Of a stretch of DNA of 64,000 nucleotides, positions 35,549-49,656 are shown piece by piece; the first letter of the stretch is position 1; every line of letters starts with the position of its first letter. A model generated the notes under the pieces. That model was not told the origin of the DNA. It made no database searches and saw only the letters and a program-made list of their open reading frames with translations. The position numbers and the translations under genes are program-made. Source of the stretch: Ptiloglossa arizonensis (Eukaryota > Arthropoda > Insecta > Hymenoptera > Colletidae); assembly GCF_051014685.1 (NCBI RefSeq), contig NW_027478927.1, positions 124,001 through 188,000 of the forward strand. Reading direction: 5' to 3'.

Positions 35549-38500
35549 TCAATCCGTTCGCGAGATATGGGACTTTGAAGCTAAGAAATGGTTGAAAAGA
35601 CAACAAATTTTTCCCAATTCTGCTGCTCCAAACGCTTAACCAGAATGGGCTAGAGAAAAAATACACATACCGTTGTAATCGGGCGAGCTTCTACTTTCAC
35701 ACGCAACAGTAATTTTTGGGTTAGGTCAATCCGTTCGCGAGATATGGCAGATTGAAGCCAAGAAATGGTTGATAAGGCAAAAAATTTTTCGCAATTCTGC
35801 TGCTCCAAACGCTTTACCAGAATGGCCTAGGGAAGAAATACACATACCGTTGTAATCGGGCGAGTTTCTACTTTCAGATGCAGCAGGAATTTTTTGGTTA
35901 GGTCAATCCGTTCGCGAGATATGGGAGTTTGAAGCCAAGAAATGGTTGAGAAAGCAAAAAATTTTTCGCAATTCTGCTGCTCCAAACGCTTAACCAGAAT
36001 GGCCTAGGGAAAAAATACACATACCGTTGTAATCGGGCGAGTTTCTACTTTCAGATGCAACAGGAATTTTTGGGTTTGGTCAATCCGTTCGCGAGATATG
36101 GGAATTTGAAGCTAAGAAATGGTTGAGAAGACAACAAATTTTTCGCAATTCTGCTGCTCCAAACGCTTAACCAGATTGGGCTAGGGAAAAAATACACATA
36201 CCGTTGTAATCGGGCGAGTTTCTACTTTCACACGCAACAGGAATTTTTGGGTTAGGTCAATCCGTTGGCGAGATATGGCAGATTGAAGCCAAGAAATGGT
36301 TGATAAGGCAAAAAATTTTTCGCAATTCTGCTGCTCCAAACGCTTAACCAGAATGGCCTAGGGAAAAAATACACATACCGTTGTAATCGGGCGAGTTTCT
36401 ACGTTCAGGTGCAATAGGAATTTTTGGGTTAGGTCAATCCGTCGCGAGATATGGGAGTTTGAAACCAAGAAATGGTTGAGAAGGCAAAAAATTTTTCGCA
36501 ATTCTGTTGCTCCAAACGCTTAACCAGAATGGCCTAGGGAAAAAATACACACACCGTTGTAATCGGGAGAGTTTCTACTTTCAGATGCAACAGGAATTTT
36601 TGGGTTAGGTCAATCCGTTCGCGAGATATGGGAGTTTGAAGCTAAGAAATGGTTGAGAAGACAAAAAATTTTTCGCACTTCTGCTGCTCCAAACGCTTAA
36701 CCAGAATGGGCTAGGGAAAAAATACGCATACCGTTGTAATAGGGCGAGTTTCTACTTTCAGACTCAGCAGGAATTTTTGGGTTTGGTCAATCCGTTCGCG
36801 AGATATGGGACTTTGAAGCTAAGAAATGGTTGAGAAGACAACAAATTTTTCCCAATTCTGCTGCTCCAAACGCTTAACCAGAATGGGCTAGGGAAAAAAT
36901 ACGCATACCGTTGTAATCGGGCGAGTTTCTACTTTCAGATGCAGCAGGAATTTTTGGGTTAGGTCAATCCGTTCGCGAGATATGGGAGTTTGAAGCCAAG
37001 AAATGGTTGAGAAGGCAAAAAAATTTTTCGCAATTCTGCTGCTCCAAACGCTTAACCAGAATGACCTAGGGGAAAAATACACATACCGTTGTAATCGGGC
37101 GGGTTTCTACTTTCAGATGCAATAGGAATTTTTGGGTTATGTCAATCCGTTCGCGAGATATGGGAGTTTGAAACCAAGAAATGGTTGAGAAGGCAAAACA
37201 TTTTTCGCAATTCTGCTGCTCCAAACGCTTAACCAGAATGGCCTAGAGAAAAAATACGCATATCGTTGTAATCGGGCGAGTTTCTACTTTCAGACGCAGC
37301 AGGAATTTTTGGGTTTGGTCAATCCGTTCGCGAGATATGGGAGTTTGAAGCTAAGAAATGGTTGAGAAGACAACAAATTTTTCGCACTTCTGCTGCTCCA
37401 AACGCTTAACCAGAATGGGCTAGGGAAAAAATACGCATACCGTTGTAATCGGGCGAGTTTCTACTTTCAGACTCAGCAGGAATTTTTGGGTTTGGTCAAT
37501 CCGTTCGCGAGATATGGGACTTTGAAGCTAAGAAATGGTTGAAAAGACAACAAATTTTTCCCAATTCTGCTGCTCCAAACGCTTAACCAGAATGGGCTAG
37601 AGAAAAAATACACATACCGTTGTAATCGGGCGAGCTTCTACTTTCACACGCAACAGTAATTTTTGGGTTAGGTCAATCCGTTCGCGAGATATGGCAGATT
37701 GAAGCCAAGAAATGGTTGATAAGGCAAAAAATTTTTCGCAATTCTGCTGCTCCAAACGCTTTACCAGAATGGCCTAGGGAAGAAATACACATACCGTTGT
37801 AATCGGGCGAGTTTCTACTTTCAGATGCAGCAGGAATTTTTGGGTTAGGTCAATCCGTTCGCGAGATATGGGAGTTTGAAGCCAAGAAATGGTTGAGAAA
37901 GCAAAAAATTTTTCGCAATTCTGCTGCTCCAAACGCTTAACCAGAATGGCCTAGGGAAAAAATACACATACCGTTGTAATCGGGCGAGTTTCTACTTTCA
38001 GATGCAACAGGAATTTTTGGGTTTGGTCAATCCGTTCGCGAGATATGGGAATTTGAAGCTAAGAAATGGTTGAGAAGACAACAAATTTTTCGCAATTCTG
38101 CTGCTCCAAACGCTTAACCAGATTGGGCTAGGGAAAAAATACACATACCGTTGTAATCGGGCGAGTTTCTACTTTCACACGCAACAGGAATTTTTGGGTT
38201 AGGTCAATCCGTTGGCGAGATATGGCAGATTGAAGCCAAGAAATGGTTGATAAGGCAAAAAATTTTTCGCAATTCTGCTGCTCCAAACGCTTAACCAGAA
38301 TGGCCTAGGGAAAAAATACACATACCGTTGTAATCGGGCGAGTTTCTACGTTCAGGTGCAATAGGAATTTTTGGGTTAGGTCAATCCGTCGCGAGATATG
38401 GGAGTTTGAAACCAAGAAATGGTTGAGAAGGCAAAAAATTTTTCGCAATTCTGTTGCTCCAAACGCTTAACCAGAATGGCCTAGGGAAAAAATAAACACA

Positions 38501-39458
38501 CCGTTGTAATCGGGAGAGTTTCTACTTTCAGATGCAACAGGAATTTTTGGGTTAGGTCAATCCGTTCGCGAGATATGGGAGTTTGAAGCTAAGAAATGGT
38601 TGAGAAGACAAAAAATTTTTCGCACTTCTGCTGCTCCAAACGCTTAACCAGAATGGGCTAGGGAAAAAATACGCATACCGTTGTAATAGGGCGAGTTTCT
38701 ACTTTCAGACTCAGCAGGAATTTTTGGGTTTGGTCAATCCGTTCGCGAGATATGGGACTTTGAAGCTAAGAAATGGTTGAGAAGACAACAAATTTTTCCC
38801 AATTCTGCTGCTCCAAACGCTTAACCAGAATGGGCTAGGGAAAAAATACGCATACCGTTGTAATCGGGCGAGTTTCTACTTTCAGATGCAGCAGGAATTT
38901 TTGGGTTAGGTCAATCCGTTCGCGAGATATGGGAGTTTGAAGCCAAGAAATGGTTGAGAAGGCAAAAAAATTTTTCGCAATTCTGCTGCTCCAAACGCTT
39001 AACCAGAATGACCTAGGGGAAAAATACACATACCGTTGTAATCGGGCGGGTTTCTACTTTCAGATGCAATAGGAATTTTTGGGTTATGTCAATCCGTTCG
39101 CGAGATATGGGAGTTTGAAACCAAGAAATGGTTGAGAAGGCAAAACATTTTTCGCAATTCTGCTGCTCCAAACGCTTAACCAGAATGGCCTAGAGAAAAA
39201 ATACGCATATCGTTGTAATCGGGCGAGTTTCTACTTTCAGACGCAGCAGGAATTTTTGGGTTTGGTCAATCCGTTCGCGAGATATGGGAGTTTGAAGCTA
39301 AGAAATGGTTGAGAAGACAACAAATTTTTCGCACTTCTGCTGCTCCAAACGCTTAACCAGAATGGGCTAGGGAAAAAATACGCATACCGTTGTAATCGGG
39401 CGAGTTTCTACTTTCAGACTCAGCAGGAATTTTTGGGTTTGGTCAATCCGTTCGCGAG
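35549..39458. repeat. Two adjacent copies of a 1947-bp, 11-monomer unit
   Basis: Copy 1 is 35549-37495 and copy 2 is 37496-39458. The left edge is tttgttc versus tttggtc, and the right edge is cgagata versus cgaggta. The rare form ccgttggcgag is near 36264 and 38211, 1947 bp apart, and gggaatttgaagc recurs likewise. Differences: ttttttgg versus tttttggg near 35890, and aatacacacacc versus aataaacacacc near 38492. Confidence 0.85.
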
Positions 39459-41400
39459 GTATGGGACTTTGAAGCTAAGAAATGGTTGAGAAGACAACAA
39501 ATTTTTCGCAATTCTGCTGCTCCAAACGCTTAACCAGAATGGGCTAGGGAAAAAATACACATACCGTTGTATTCGGGCGAGTTTCTACTTTCACACGCAA
39601 CAGGAATTTTTGGGTTAGGTCAATCCGTACGCGAGATATGGCATATTATAGCCAAGAAATGGTTGATAAGGCAAAAAATTTTTCGCAATTCTGCTGCTCC
39701 AAACGCTTAACCAGAATGGGCTAGGGAAAAAATACACATACCGTTGTATACGGGCGAGTTTCTACTTTCACACGCAACAGGAATTTTTGGGTTAGGTCAA
39801 TCCGTTCGCGAGATATGGCAGATTGAAGCCAAGAAATGGTTGATAAGGCAAAAAATTTTTCGCAATTCTGCTGCCCCAAACGCTTAACCAGAATGGCCTA
39901 GGGAAAAAATACACATACCGTTGTAATCGGGCGAGTTTCTACTTTCAGGTGCAATAAGAATTTTTGGGTTAGGTCAATCCGTCGCGAGATATGGGAGCTT
40001 GAAGCTAAGAAATGGTTGAGAAGACAAAAAATTTTTCGCACTTCTGCTGCTCCAAACGCTTAACCAGAATGGGCTAGGGAAAAAATACGCATACCGTTGT
40101 AATAGGGCGAGTTTCTACTTTCAGACTCAGCAGGAATTTTTGGGTTTGGTCAATCCGTTCGCGAGATATGGGACTTTGAAGCTAAGAAATGGTTGAGAAG
40201 ACAACAAATTCTTCCAATTCTGCTGCTCCAAACGCTTAACCAGAATGGGCTAGGGAAAAAATACGCATACCGTTGTAATCGGGCGAGTTTCTACTTTCAG
40301 ATGCAGCAGGAATTTTTGGGTTAGGTCAATCCGTTCGCGAGATATGGGAGTTTGAAGCCAAGAAATGGTTGAGAAGGCAAAAAAATTTTTCGCAATTCTG
40401 CTGCTCCAAACGCTTAACCAGAATGACCTAGGGGAAAAATACACATACCGTTGTAATCGGGCGGGTTTCTACTTTCAGATGCAATAGGAATTTTTGGGTT
40501 ATGTCAATCCGTTCGCGAGATATGGGAGTTTGAAACCAAGAAATGGTTGAGAAGGCAAAACATTTTTCGCAATTCTGCTGCTCCAAACGCTTAACCAGAA
40601 TGGCCTAGAGAAAAAATACGCATATCGTTGTAATCGGGCGAGTTTCTACTTTCAGACGCAGCAGGAATTTTTGGGTTTGGTCAATCCGTTCGCGAGATAT
40701 GGGAGTTTGAAGCTAAGAAATGGTTGAGAAGACAACAAATTTTTCGCACTTCTGCTGCTCCAAACGCTTAACCAGAATGGGCTAGGGAAAAAATACGCAT
40801 ACCGTTGTAATCGGGCGAGTTTCTACTTTCAGACTCAGCAGGAATTTTTGGGTTTGGTCAATCCGTTCGCGAGGTATGGGACTTTGAAGCTAAGAAATGG
40901 TTGAGAAGACAACAAATTTTTCGCAATTCTGCTGCTCCAAACGCTTAACCAGAATGGGCTAGGGAAAAAATACACATACCGTTGTATTCGGGCGAGTTTC
41001 TACTTTCACACGCAACAGGAATTTTTGGGTTAGGTCAATCCGTACGCGAGATATGGCATATTGAAGCCAAGAAATGGTTGATAAGGCAAAAAATTTTTCG
41101 CAATTCTGCTGCTCCAAACGCTTAACCAGAATGGGCTAGGGAAAAAATACACATACCGTTGTATACGGGCGAGTTTCTACTTTCACACGCAACAGGAATT
41201 TTTGGGTTAGGTCAATCCGTTCGCGAGATATGGCAGATTGAAGCCAAGAAATGGTTGATAAGGCAAAAAATTTTTCGCAATTCTGCTGCCCCAAACGCTT
41301 AACCAGAATGGCCTAGGGAAAAAATACACATACCGTTGTAATCGGGCGAGTTTCTACTTTCAGGTGCAATAAGAATTTTTGGGTTAGGTCAATCCGTCGC
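38566..41400. repeat. Two adjacent copies of an 8-monomer unit (about 1415 bp)
   Basis: Copy 1 runs from about 38566 to 39980 and copy 2 from about 39981 to 41400. The tracer gtattcggg is at 39569 and 40984, 1415 bp apart. Differences: catattatagcc (39644 region) versus catattgaagcc; gggagctt versus gggagttt at the start of copy 2; and aaattcttcc (about 40206) versus aaatttttccc, a 1-bp deletion plus substitutions. Edges are approximate because the flanking monomer sequence is shared by all variants. Confidence 0.75.
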
Positions 41401-44400
41401 GAGATATGGGAGTTTGAAACCAAGAAATGGTTGAGAAGGCAAAAAATTTTTCGCAATTCTGTTGCTCCAAACGCTTAACCAGAATGGCCTAGGGAAAAAA
41501 TACACACACCGTTGTAATCGGGCGAGTTTCTACTTTCAGGTGCAACAGGAATTTTTGGGTTAGGTCAATCCGTCCGCGAGATATGGGAGTTTGAAGCTAA
41601 GAAATGTTTGAGAAGACAACAAATTTTTCGCACTTCTGCTGCTCCAAACGCTTAACCAGAATGGGCTAGGGAAAAAATACGCATACCGTTGTAATCGGGC
41701 GAGTTTCTACTTTCAAACTCAGCAGGAATTTTTGGGTTTGGTCAATCCGTTCGCGAGATATGGGACTTTGAAGCTAAGAAATGGTTGAGAAGACAACAAA
41801 TTTTTCCCAATTCTGCTGCTCCAAACGCTTAACCAGAATGGGCTAGGGAAAAAATACACATACCGTTGTAATCTGGCGAGTTTCTACTTTCACACGCAAC
41901 AGGAATTTTTGGGTTAGGTCAATCCGTTCGCGAGATATGGCAGATTGAAGCCAAGAAATGGTTGATAAGGCAAAAAATTTTTCGCAATTCTGCTGCTCCA
42001 AACGCTTTGCCAGAATGGCCTAGGGAAAAAATTCACATACCGTTGTAATCGGGCGAGTTTCTACTTTCAGATGCAGCAGGAATTTTTGGGTTAGGTCAAT
42101 CCGTTCGCGAGATATGGGAGTTTGAAGCCAAGAAATGGTTGAGAAGGCAAAAAATTTTTCGCAATTCTGCTGCTCCAAACGCTTAACCAGAATGACCTAG
42201 GGAAAAAATACACATACCGTTGTAATCGGGCGGGTTTCTACTTTCAGATGCAATAGGAATTTTTGGGTTATGTCAATCCGTTCGCGAGATATGGGAGTTT
42301 GAAGCCAAGAAATGGTTGAGAAGGCAAAACATTTTTCGCAATTCTGCTGCTCCAAACGCTTAACCAGAATGGCCTAGTGAAAAAATACGCATATCGTTGT
42401 AATCGGGCGAGTTTCTACTTTCAGACGCAGCAGGAATGTTTGGGTTTGGTCAATCCGTTCGCGAGATATGGGAGTTTGAAGCTAAGAAATGGTTGAGAAG
42501 ACAACAAATTTTTCGCAATTCTGCTGCTCCAAACGCTTAACCAGAATGACCTAGGGAAAAAATACACATACCGTTGTAATCGGGCGAGTTTCTACTTTCA
42601 GATGCAACAGGAATTTTTGGGTTTGGTCAATCCGTTCGCGAGATATGGGACTTTGAAGCTAAGAAATGGTTGAGAAGACAACAAATTTTTCCCAATTCTG
42701 CTGCTCCAAACGCTTAACCAGAATGGGCTAGGGAAAAAATACATATACCGTTGTAATCGGGCGAGTTTCTACTTTCACACGCAACAGGAATTTTTGGGTT
42801 AGGTCAATCCGTTCGCGAGATATGGCAGATTGAAGCCAAGAAATGGTTGATAAGGCAAAAAATTTTTCGCAATTCTGCTGCTCCAAACGCTTAACCAGAA
42901 TGGCCTAGGGAAAAAATACACATACCGTTGTAATCGGGCGAGTTTCTACGTTCAGGTGCAATAGGAATTTTTGGGTTTGGTCAATCCGTTCGCGAGATAT
43001 GGGACTTTGAAGCAAAGAAATGGTTGAGAAGACAACAAATTTTTCCCAATTCTGCTGCTCCAAACGCTTAACCAGAATGGGCTAGGGAAAAAATACACAT
43101 ACCGTTGTAATCGGGCGAGTTTCTACTTTCACACGCAACAGGAATTTTTGGGTTAGGTCAATCCGTTCGCGAGATATGGCAGATTGAAGCCAAGAAATGG
43201 TTGATAAGGCAAAAAATTTTTCGCAATTCTGCTGCTCCAAACGCTTAACCAGAATGGCCTAGGGAAAAAATACACACACCGTTGTAATCGGGAGGGTTTC
43301 TACTTTCAGATGCAACAGGAATTTTCGGGTTAGGTCAATCCGTTCGCGAGATATGGGAGTTTGAAGCTAAGAAATGGTTGAGAAGACAAAAAATTTTTCG
43401 CACTTCTGCTGCTCCAAACGCTTAACCAGAATGGGCTAGGGAAAAAATACGCATACCGTTGTAATAGGGCGAGTTTCTACTTTCAGACTCAGCAGGAATT
43501 TTTGGGTTTGGTCAATCCGTTCGCGAGATATGGGACTTTGAAGCTAAGAAATGGTTGAGAGGACAACAAATTTTTCGCAATTCTGCTGCTCCAAACGCTT
43601 AACCAGAATGGTCTAGGGAAAAAATAAACATACCGTTGTAATCGGGCGAGTTTCTACTTTCACACGCAACAGGAATTTTTGGGTTAGGTCAATCCGTTCG
43701 CGAGATATGGCAGATTGAAGCCAAGAAATGGTTGATAAGGCAAAAAATTTTTCGCAATTCTGCTGCTCCAAACGCTTAACCAGAATGGCCTAGGGAAAAA
43801 ATACACATACCGTTGTAATCGGGTGAGTTTCTACTTTCAGATGCAGCAGGAATTTTTGGGTTAGGTCAATCCGTTCGCGAGATATGGGAGTTTGAAGCCA
43901 AGAAATGGTTGAGAAGGCAAAAAATTTTTCGCAATTCTGCTGCTCCAAACGCTTAACCAGAATGACCTAGGGGAAAAATACACATACCGTTGTAATCGGG
44001 CGGGTTTCTACTTTCAGATGCAATAGGAATTTTTGGGTTATGTCAATCCGTTCGCGAGATATGGGAGTTTGAAACCAAGAAATGGTTGAGAAGACAAAAC
44101 ATTTTTCGCAATTCTGCTGCTCCAAACGCTTAACCAGAATGGCCTAGAGAAAAAATACGCATATCGTTGTAATCGGGCGAGTTTCTACTTTCAGACGCAG
44201 CAGGAATTTTTGGGTTTGGTCAATCCGTTCGCGAGATATGGGAGTTTGAAGCTAAGAAATGGTTGAGAAGACAACAAATTTTTCGCACTTCTGCTGCTCC
44301 AAACGCTTAACCAGAATGGGCTAGGGAAAAAATACGCATACCGTTGTAATCGGGCGAGTTTCTACTTTCAGACTCAGCAGGAATTTTTGGGTTTGGTCAA

Positions 44401-46339
44401 TCCGTTCGCGAGGTATGGGACTTTGAAGCTAAGAAATGGTTGAGAAGACAACAAATTTTTCGCAATTCTGCTGCTCCAAACGCTTAACCAGAATGGGCTA
44501 GGGAAAAAATACACATACCGTTGTATCCGGGCGAGTTTCTACTTTCACACGCAACAGGAATTTTTGGGTTAGGTCAATCCGTACGCGAGATATGGCATAT
44601 TGAAGCCAAGAAATGCTTGATAAGGCAAAAAATTTTTCGCAATTCTGCTGCTCCAAACGCTTAACCAGAATGGGCTAGGGAAAAAATACACATACCGTTG
44701 TATACGGGCGAGTTTCTACTTTCACACGCAACAGGAATTTTTGGGTTAGGTCAATCCGTTCGCGAGATATGGCAGATTGAAGCCAAGAAATGGTTGATAA
44801 GGCAAAAAATTTTTCGCAATTCTGCTGCCCCAAACGCTTAACCAGAATGGCCTAGGGAAAAAATACACATACCGTTGTAATCGGGCGAGTTTCTACTTTC
44901 AGGTGCAATAAGAATTTTTGGGTTAGGTCAATCCGTCGCGAGATATGGGAGTTTGAAACCAAGAAATGGTTGAGAAGGCAAAAAATTTTTCGCAATTCTG
45001 TTGCTCCAAACGCTTAACCAGAATGGCCTAGGGAAAAAATACGCATACCGTTGTAATCGGGCGAGTTTCTACTTTCAGACTCAGCAGGAATTTTTGGGTT
45101 TGGTCAATCCGTTCGCGAGATATGGGACTTTGAAGCTAAGAAATGGTTGAGAAGACAACAAATTTTTCCCAATTCTGCTGCTCCAAACGCTTAACCAGAA
45201 TGGGCTAGGGAAAAAATACACATACCGTTGTAATCGGGCGAGTTTCTACTTTCACACGCAACAGTAATTTTTGGGTTAGGTCTATCCGTTCGCGAGATAT
45301 GGCAGATTGAAGCCAAGAAATGGTTGATAAGGCAAAAAATTTTTCGCAATTCTGCTGCTCCAAACGCTTTACCAGAATGGCCTAGGGAAAAAATTCACAT
45401 ACCGTTGTAATCGGGCGAGTTTCTACTTTCAGATGCAGCAGGAATTTTTGGGTTAGGTCAATCCGTTCGCGAGATATGGGAGTTTGAAGCCAAGAAATGT
45501 TTGAGAAGGCAAAAAATTTTTCGCAATTCTGCTGCTCCAAACGCTTAACCAGAATGACCTAGGGAAAAAATACACATACCGTTGTAATCGGGCGGGTTTC
45601 TACTTTCAGATGCAATAGGAATTTTTGGGTTATGTCAATCCGTTCGCGAGATATGGGAGTTTGAAGCCAAGAAATGGTTGAGAAGGCAAAACATTTTTCG
45701 CAATTCTGCTGCTCCAAACGCTTAACCAGAATGGCCTAGTGAAAAAATACGCATATCGTTGTAATCGGGCGAGTTTCTACTTTCAGACGCAGCAGGAATG
45801 TTTGGGTTTGGTCAATCCGTTCGCGAGATATGGGAGTTTGAAGCTAAGAAATGGTTGAGAAGACAACAAATTTTTGGCAATTCTGCTGCTCCAAACGCTT
45901 AACCAGAATGACCTAGGGAAAAAATACACATACCGTTGTAATCGGGCGAGTTTCTACTTTCAGATGCAACAGGAATTTTTGGGTTTGGTCAATCCGTTCG
46001 CGAGATATGGGACTTTGAAGCTAAGAAATGGTTGAGAAGACAACAAATTTTTCCCAATTCTGCTGCTCCAAACGCTTAACCAGAATGGCCTAGGGAAAAA
46101 ATACACATACCGTTGTAATCGGGCGAGTTTCTACGTTCAGGTGCAATAGGAATTTTTGGGTTAGGTCAATCCGTCGCGAGATATGGGAGTTTGAAACCAA
46201 GAAATGGTTGAGAAGGCAAAAAATTTTTCGCAATTCTGTTGCTCCAAACGCTTAACCAGAATGGCCTAGGGAAAAAATACACACACCGTTGTAATCGGGC
46301 GAGTTTCTACTTTCAGATGCAACAGGAATTTTTGGGTTA

Positions 46340-49302
46340 GGTCAATCCGTTCGCGAGATATGGGACTTTGAAGCTAAGAAATGGTTGAGAAGACAACAAA
46401 TTTTTCCCAATTCTGCTGCTCCAAACGCTTAACCAGAATGGGCTAGGGAAAAAATACACATACCGTTGTAATCGGGCGAGTTTCTACTTTCACACGCAAC
46501 AGGAATTTTTGGGTTAGGTCAATCCGTTCGCGAGATATGGCAGATTGAAGCCAAGAAATGGTTGATAAGGCAAAAAATTTTTCGCAATTCTGCTGCTCCA
46601 AACGCTTAACCAGAATGGCCTAGTGAAAAAATACGCATATCGTTGTAATCGGGCGAGTTTCTACTTTCAGACGCAGCAGGAATTTTTGGGTTAGGTCAAT
46701 CCGTTAGCGAGATATGGCAGATTGAAGCCAAGAAATGGTTGATAAGGCAAAAAATTTTTCGCAATTCTGCTGCTCCAAACGCTTAACCAGAATGGCCTAG
46801 GGAAAAAATACACATACCGTTGTAATCGGGCGAGTTTCTACTTTCAGATGCAGCAGGAATTTTTGGGTTAGGTCAATCCGTTCGCGAGATATGGGAGTTT
46901 GAAGCTAAGAAATGGTTGAGAAGGCAAAACATTTTTCGCAATTCTGCTGCTCCAAACGCTTAACCAGAATGGCCTAGTGAAAAAATACGCATATCGTTGT
47001 AATCGGGCGAGTTTCTACTTTCAGACGCAGCAGGAATGTTTGGGTTTGGTCAATCCGTTCGCGAGATATGGGAGTTTGAAGCCAAGAAATGGTTAAAGAA
47101 GGCAAAAAATTTTTCGCAATTCTGTTGCTCCAAATGCTTAACGAGAATGGCCTAGGGAAAAAATACACATACCGTTGTAATCGGGCGAGTTTCTACTTTC
47201 AGAAGCAACAGGAATTTTTGGGTTAGGTCATCCGTTCGCGAGATATGGGAGTTTGAAGCTAAGAAATGGTTGAGGAGACAACAAATTTTTCGCAATTCTG
47301 CTGCTCCAAACGCTTAACCAGAATGGGCTGGGGAAAAAATACACATACCGTTGTAATCGGGCGAGCTTCTACTTTCACACGCAACAGGAATTTTTGGGTT
47401 AGGTCAATCCGTTCGCGAGATATGGCAGATTGAAGCCAAGAAATGGTTGATAAGGCAAAAAATTTTTCGCAATTCTGCTGCTCCAAACGCTTAACCAGAA
47501 TGGGCTAGGGAAAAAATACGCATACCTTTGTAATCGGGCGAGTTTCTACTTTCAGACTCAGCAGGAATTTTTGGGTTTGGTCAATCCGTTCGCGAGGTAT
47601 GGGACTTTGAAGCTAAGAAATGGTTGAGAAGACAACAAATTTTTCGCAATTCTGCTGCTCCAAACGCTTAACCAGAATGGGCTAGGGAAAAAATACACAT
47701 ACCGTTGTATTCGGTCGAGTTTCTACTTTCACACGCAACAGGAATTTTTGGGTTAGGTCAATCCGTTCGCGAGATATGGGAGTTTGAAGCTAAGAAATGG
47801 TTGAGAAGACATCAAATTTTTCGCACTTCTGCTGCTCCAAACGCTTAACCAGAATGGGCTAGGGAAAAAATACGCATACCGTTGTAATAGGGCGAGTTTC
47901 TACTTTCAGACTCAGCAGGAATTTTTGGGTTTGGTCAATCCGTTCGCGAGATATGGGACTTTGAAGCTAAGAAATGGTTGAGAAGACAACAAATTTTTCC
48001 CAATTCTGCTGCTCCAAACGCTTAACCAGAATGGGCTAGGGAAAAAATACACATACCGTTGTAATCGGGCGAGTTTCTACTTTCACACGCAACAGGAATT
48101 TTTGGGTTAGGTCAATCCGTTCGCGAGATATGGCAGATTGAAGCCAAGAAATGGTTGATAAGGCAAAAAATTTTTCGCAATTCTGCTGCTCCAAACGCTT
48201 AACCAGAATGGCCTAGTGAAAAAATACGCATATCGTTGTAATCGGGCGAGTTTCTACTTTCAGACGCAGCAGGAATTTTTGGGTTAGGTCAATCCGTTCG
48301 CGAGATATGGCAGATTGAAGCCAAGAAATGGTTGATAAGGCAAAAAATTTTTCGCAATTCTGCTGCTCCAAACGCTTAACCAGAAGGGCCTAGGGAAAAA
48401 ATACACATACCGTTGTAATCGGGCGAGTTTCTACTTTCAGATGCAGCAGGAATTTTTGGGTTAGGTCAATCCGTTCGCGAGATATGGGAGTTTGAAGCTA
48501 AGAAATGGTTGAGAAGGCAAAACATTTTTCGCAATTCTGCTGCTCCAAACGCTTAACCAGAATGGCCTAGTGAAAAAATACGCATATCGTTGTAATCGGG
48601 CGAGTTTCTACTTTCAGACGCAGCAGGAATGTTTGGGTTTGGTCAATCCGTTCGCGAGATATGGGAGTTTGAAGCCAAGAAATGGTTAAAGAAGGCAAAA
48701 AATTTTTCGCAATTCTGTTGCTCCAAACGCTTAACGAGAATGGCCTAGGGAAAAAATACACATACCGTTGTAATCGGGCGAGTTTCTACTTTCAGAAGCA
48801 ACAGGAATTTTTGGGTTAGCTCATCCGTTCGCGAGATATGGGAGTTTGAAGCTAAGAAATGGTTGAGGAGACAACAAATTTTTCGCAATTCTGCTGCTCC
48901 AAACGCTTAACCAGAATGGGCTGGGGAAAAAATACACATACCGTTGTAATCGGGCGAGCTTCTACTTTCACACGCAACAGGAATTTTTGGGTTAGGTCAA
49001 TCCGTTCGCGAGATATGGCAGATTGAAGCCAAGAAATGGTTGATAAGGCAAAAAATTTTTCGCAATTCTGCTGCTCCAAACGCTTAACCAGAATGGGCTA
49101 GGGAAAAAATACGCATACCTTTGTAATCGGGCGAGTTTCTACTTTCAGACTCAGCAGGAATTTTTGGGTTTGGTCAATCCGTTCGCGAGGTATGGGACTT
49201 TGAAGCTAAGAAATGGTTGAGAAGACAACAAATTTTTCGCAATTCTGCTGCTCCAAACGCTTAACCAGAATGGGCTAGGGAAAAAATACACATACCGTTG
49301 TA
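46340..49302. repeat. 1593-bp, 9-monomer tandem duplication
   Basis: 46340-47709 matches 47933-49302 at exactly 1593 bp. The left edge is ggttagg versus ggtttgg (46339 against 47932). The right edge is gtattcg versus gtaatcg (47710 against 49303). Shared rare forms: gttaaagaaggc, gagaatggcc, ggtcatccg or its variant, ctggggaaaa and catacctttg. Differences: gttagcgag versus gttcgcgag, caaatgctt versus caaacgctt, agaatggcc versus agaagggcc, and ttaggtc versus ttagctc. Confidence 0.85.
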
Positions 49303-49656
49303 ATCGGGCGAGCTTCTACTTTCACACGCAACAGGAATTTTTGGGTTAGGTCAATCCGTTCGCGAGATATGGCAGATTGAAGCCAAGAAATGGTTGATAA
49401 GGCAAAAAATTTTTCGCAATTCTGCTGCTCCAAACGCTTAACCAGAATGGGCTAGGGAAAAAATACGCATACCTTTGTAATCGGGCGAGTTTCTACTTTC
49501 AGACTCAGCAGGAATTTTTGGGTTTGGTCAATCCGTTCGCGAGGTATGGGACTTTGAAGCTAAGAAATGGTTGAGAAGACAACAAATTTTTCGCAATTCT
49601 GCTGCTCCAAACGCTTAACCAGAATGGGCTAGGGAAAAAATACACATACCGTTGTA
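48924..49656. repeat. Adjacent dimer duplication (354 bp)
   Basis: Unit 1 is 48924-49277 and unit 2 begins at 49278, with similarity to 49656. The tracer agcttctac is at 48957 and 49311 (354 bp), and the rare catacctttg occurs in both. The edges are ctgggg versus ctaggg on the left and gtaatc versus gtattc on the right. This is the smallest multi-monomer duplication I can place with certainty, and it sits at the right edge of the 1593-bp duplication. Confidence 0.85.
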
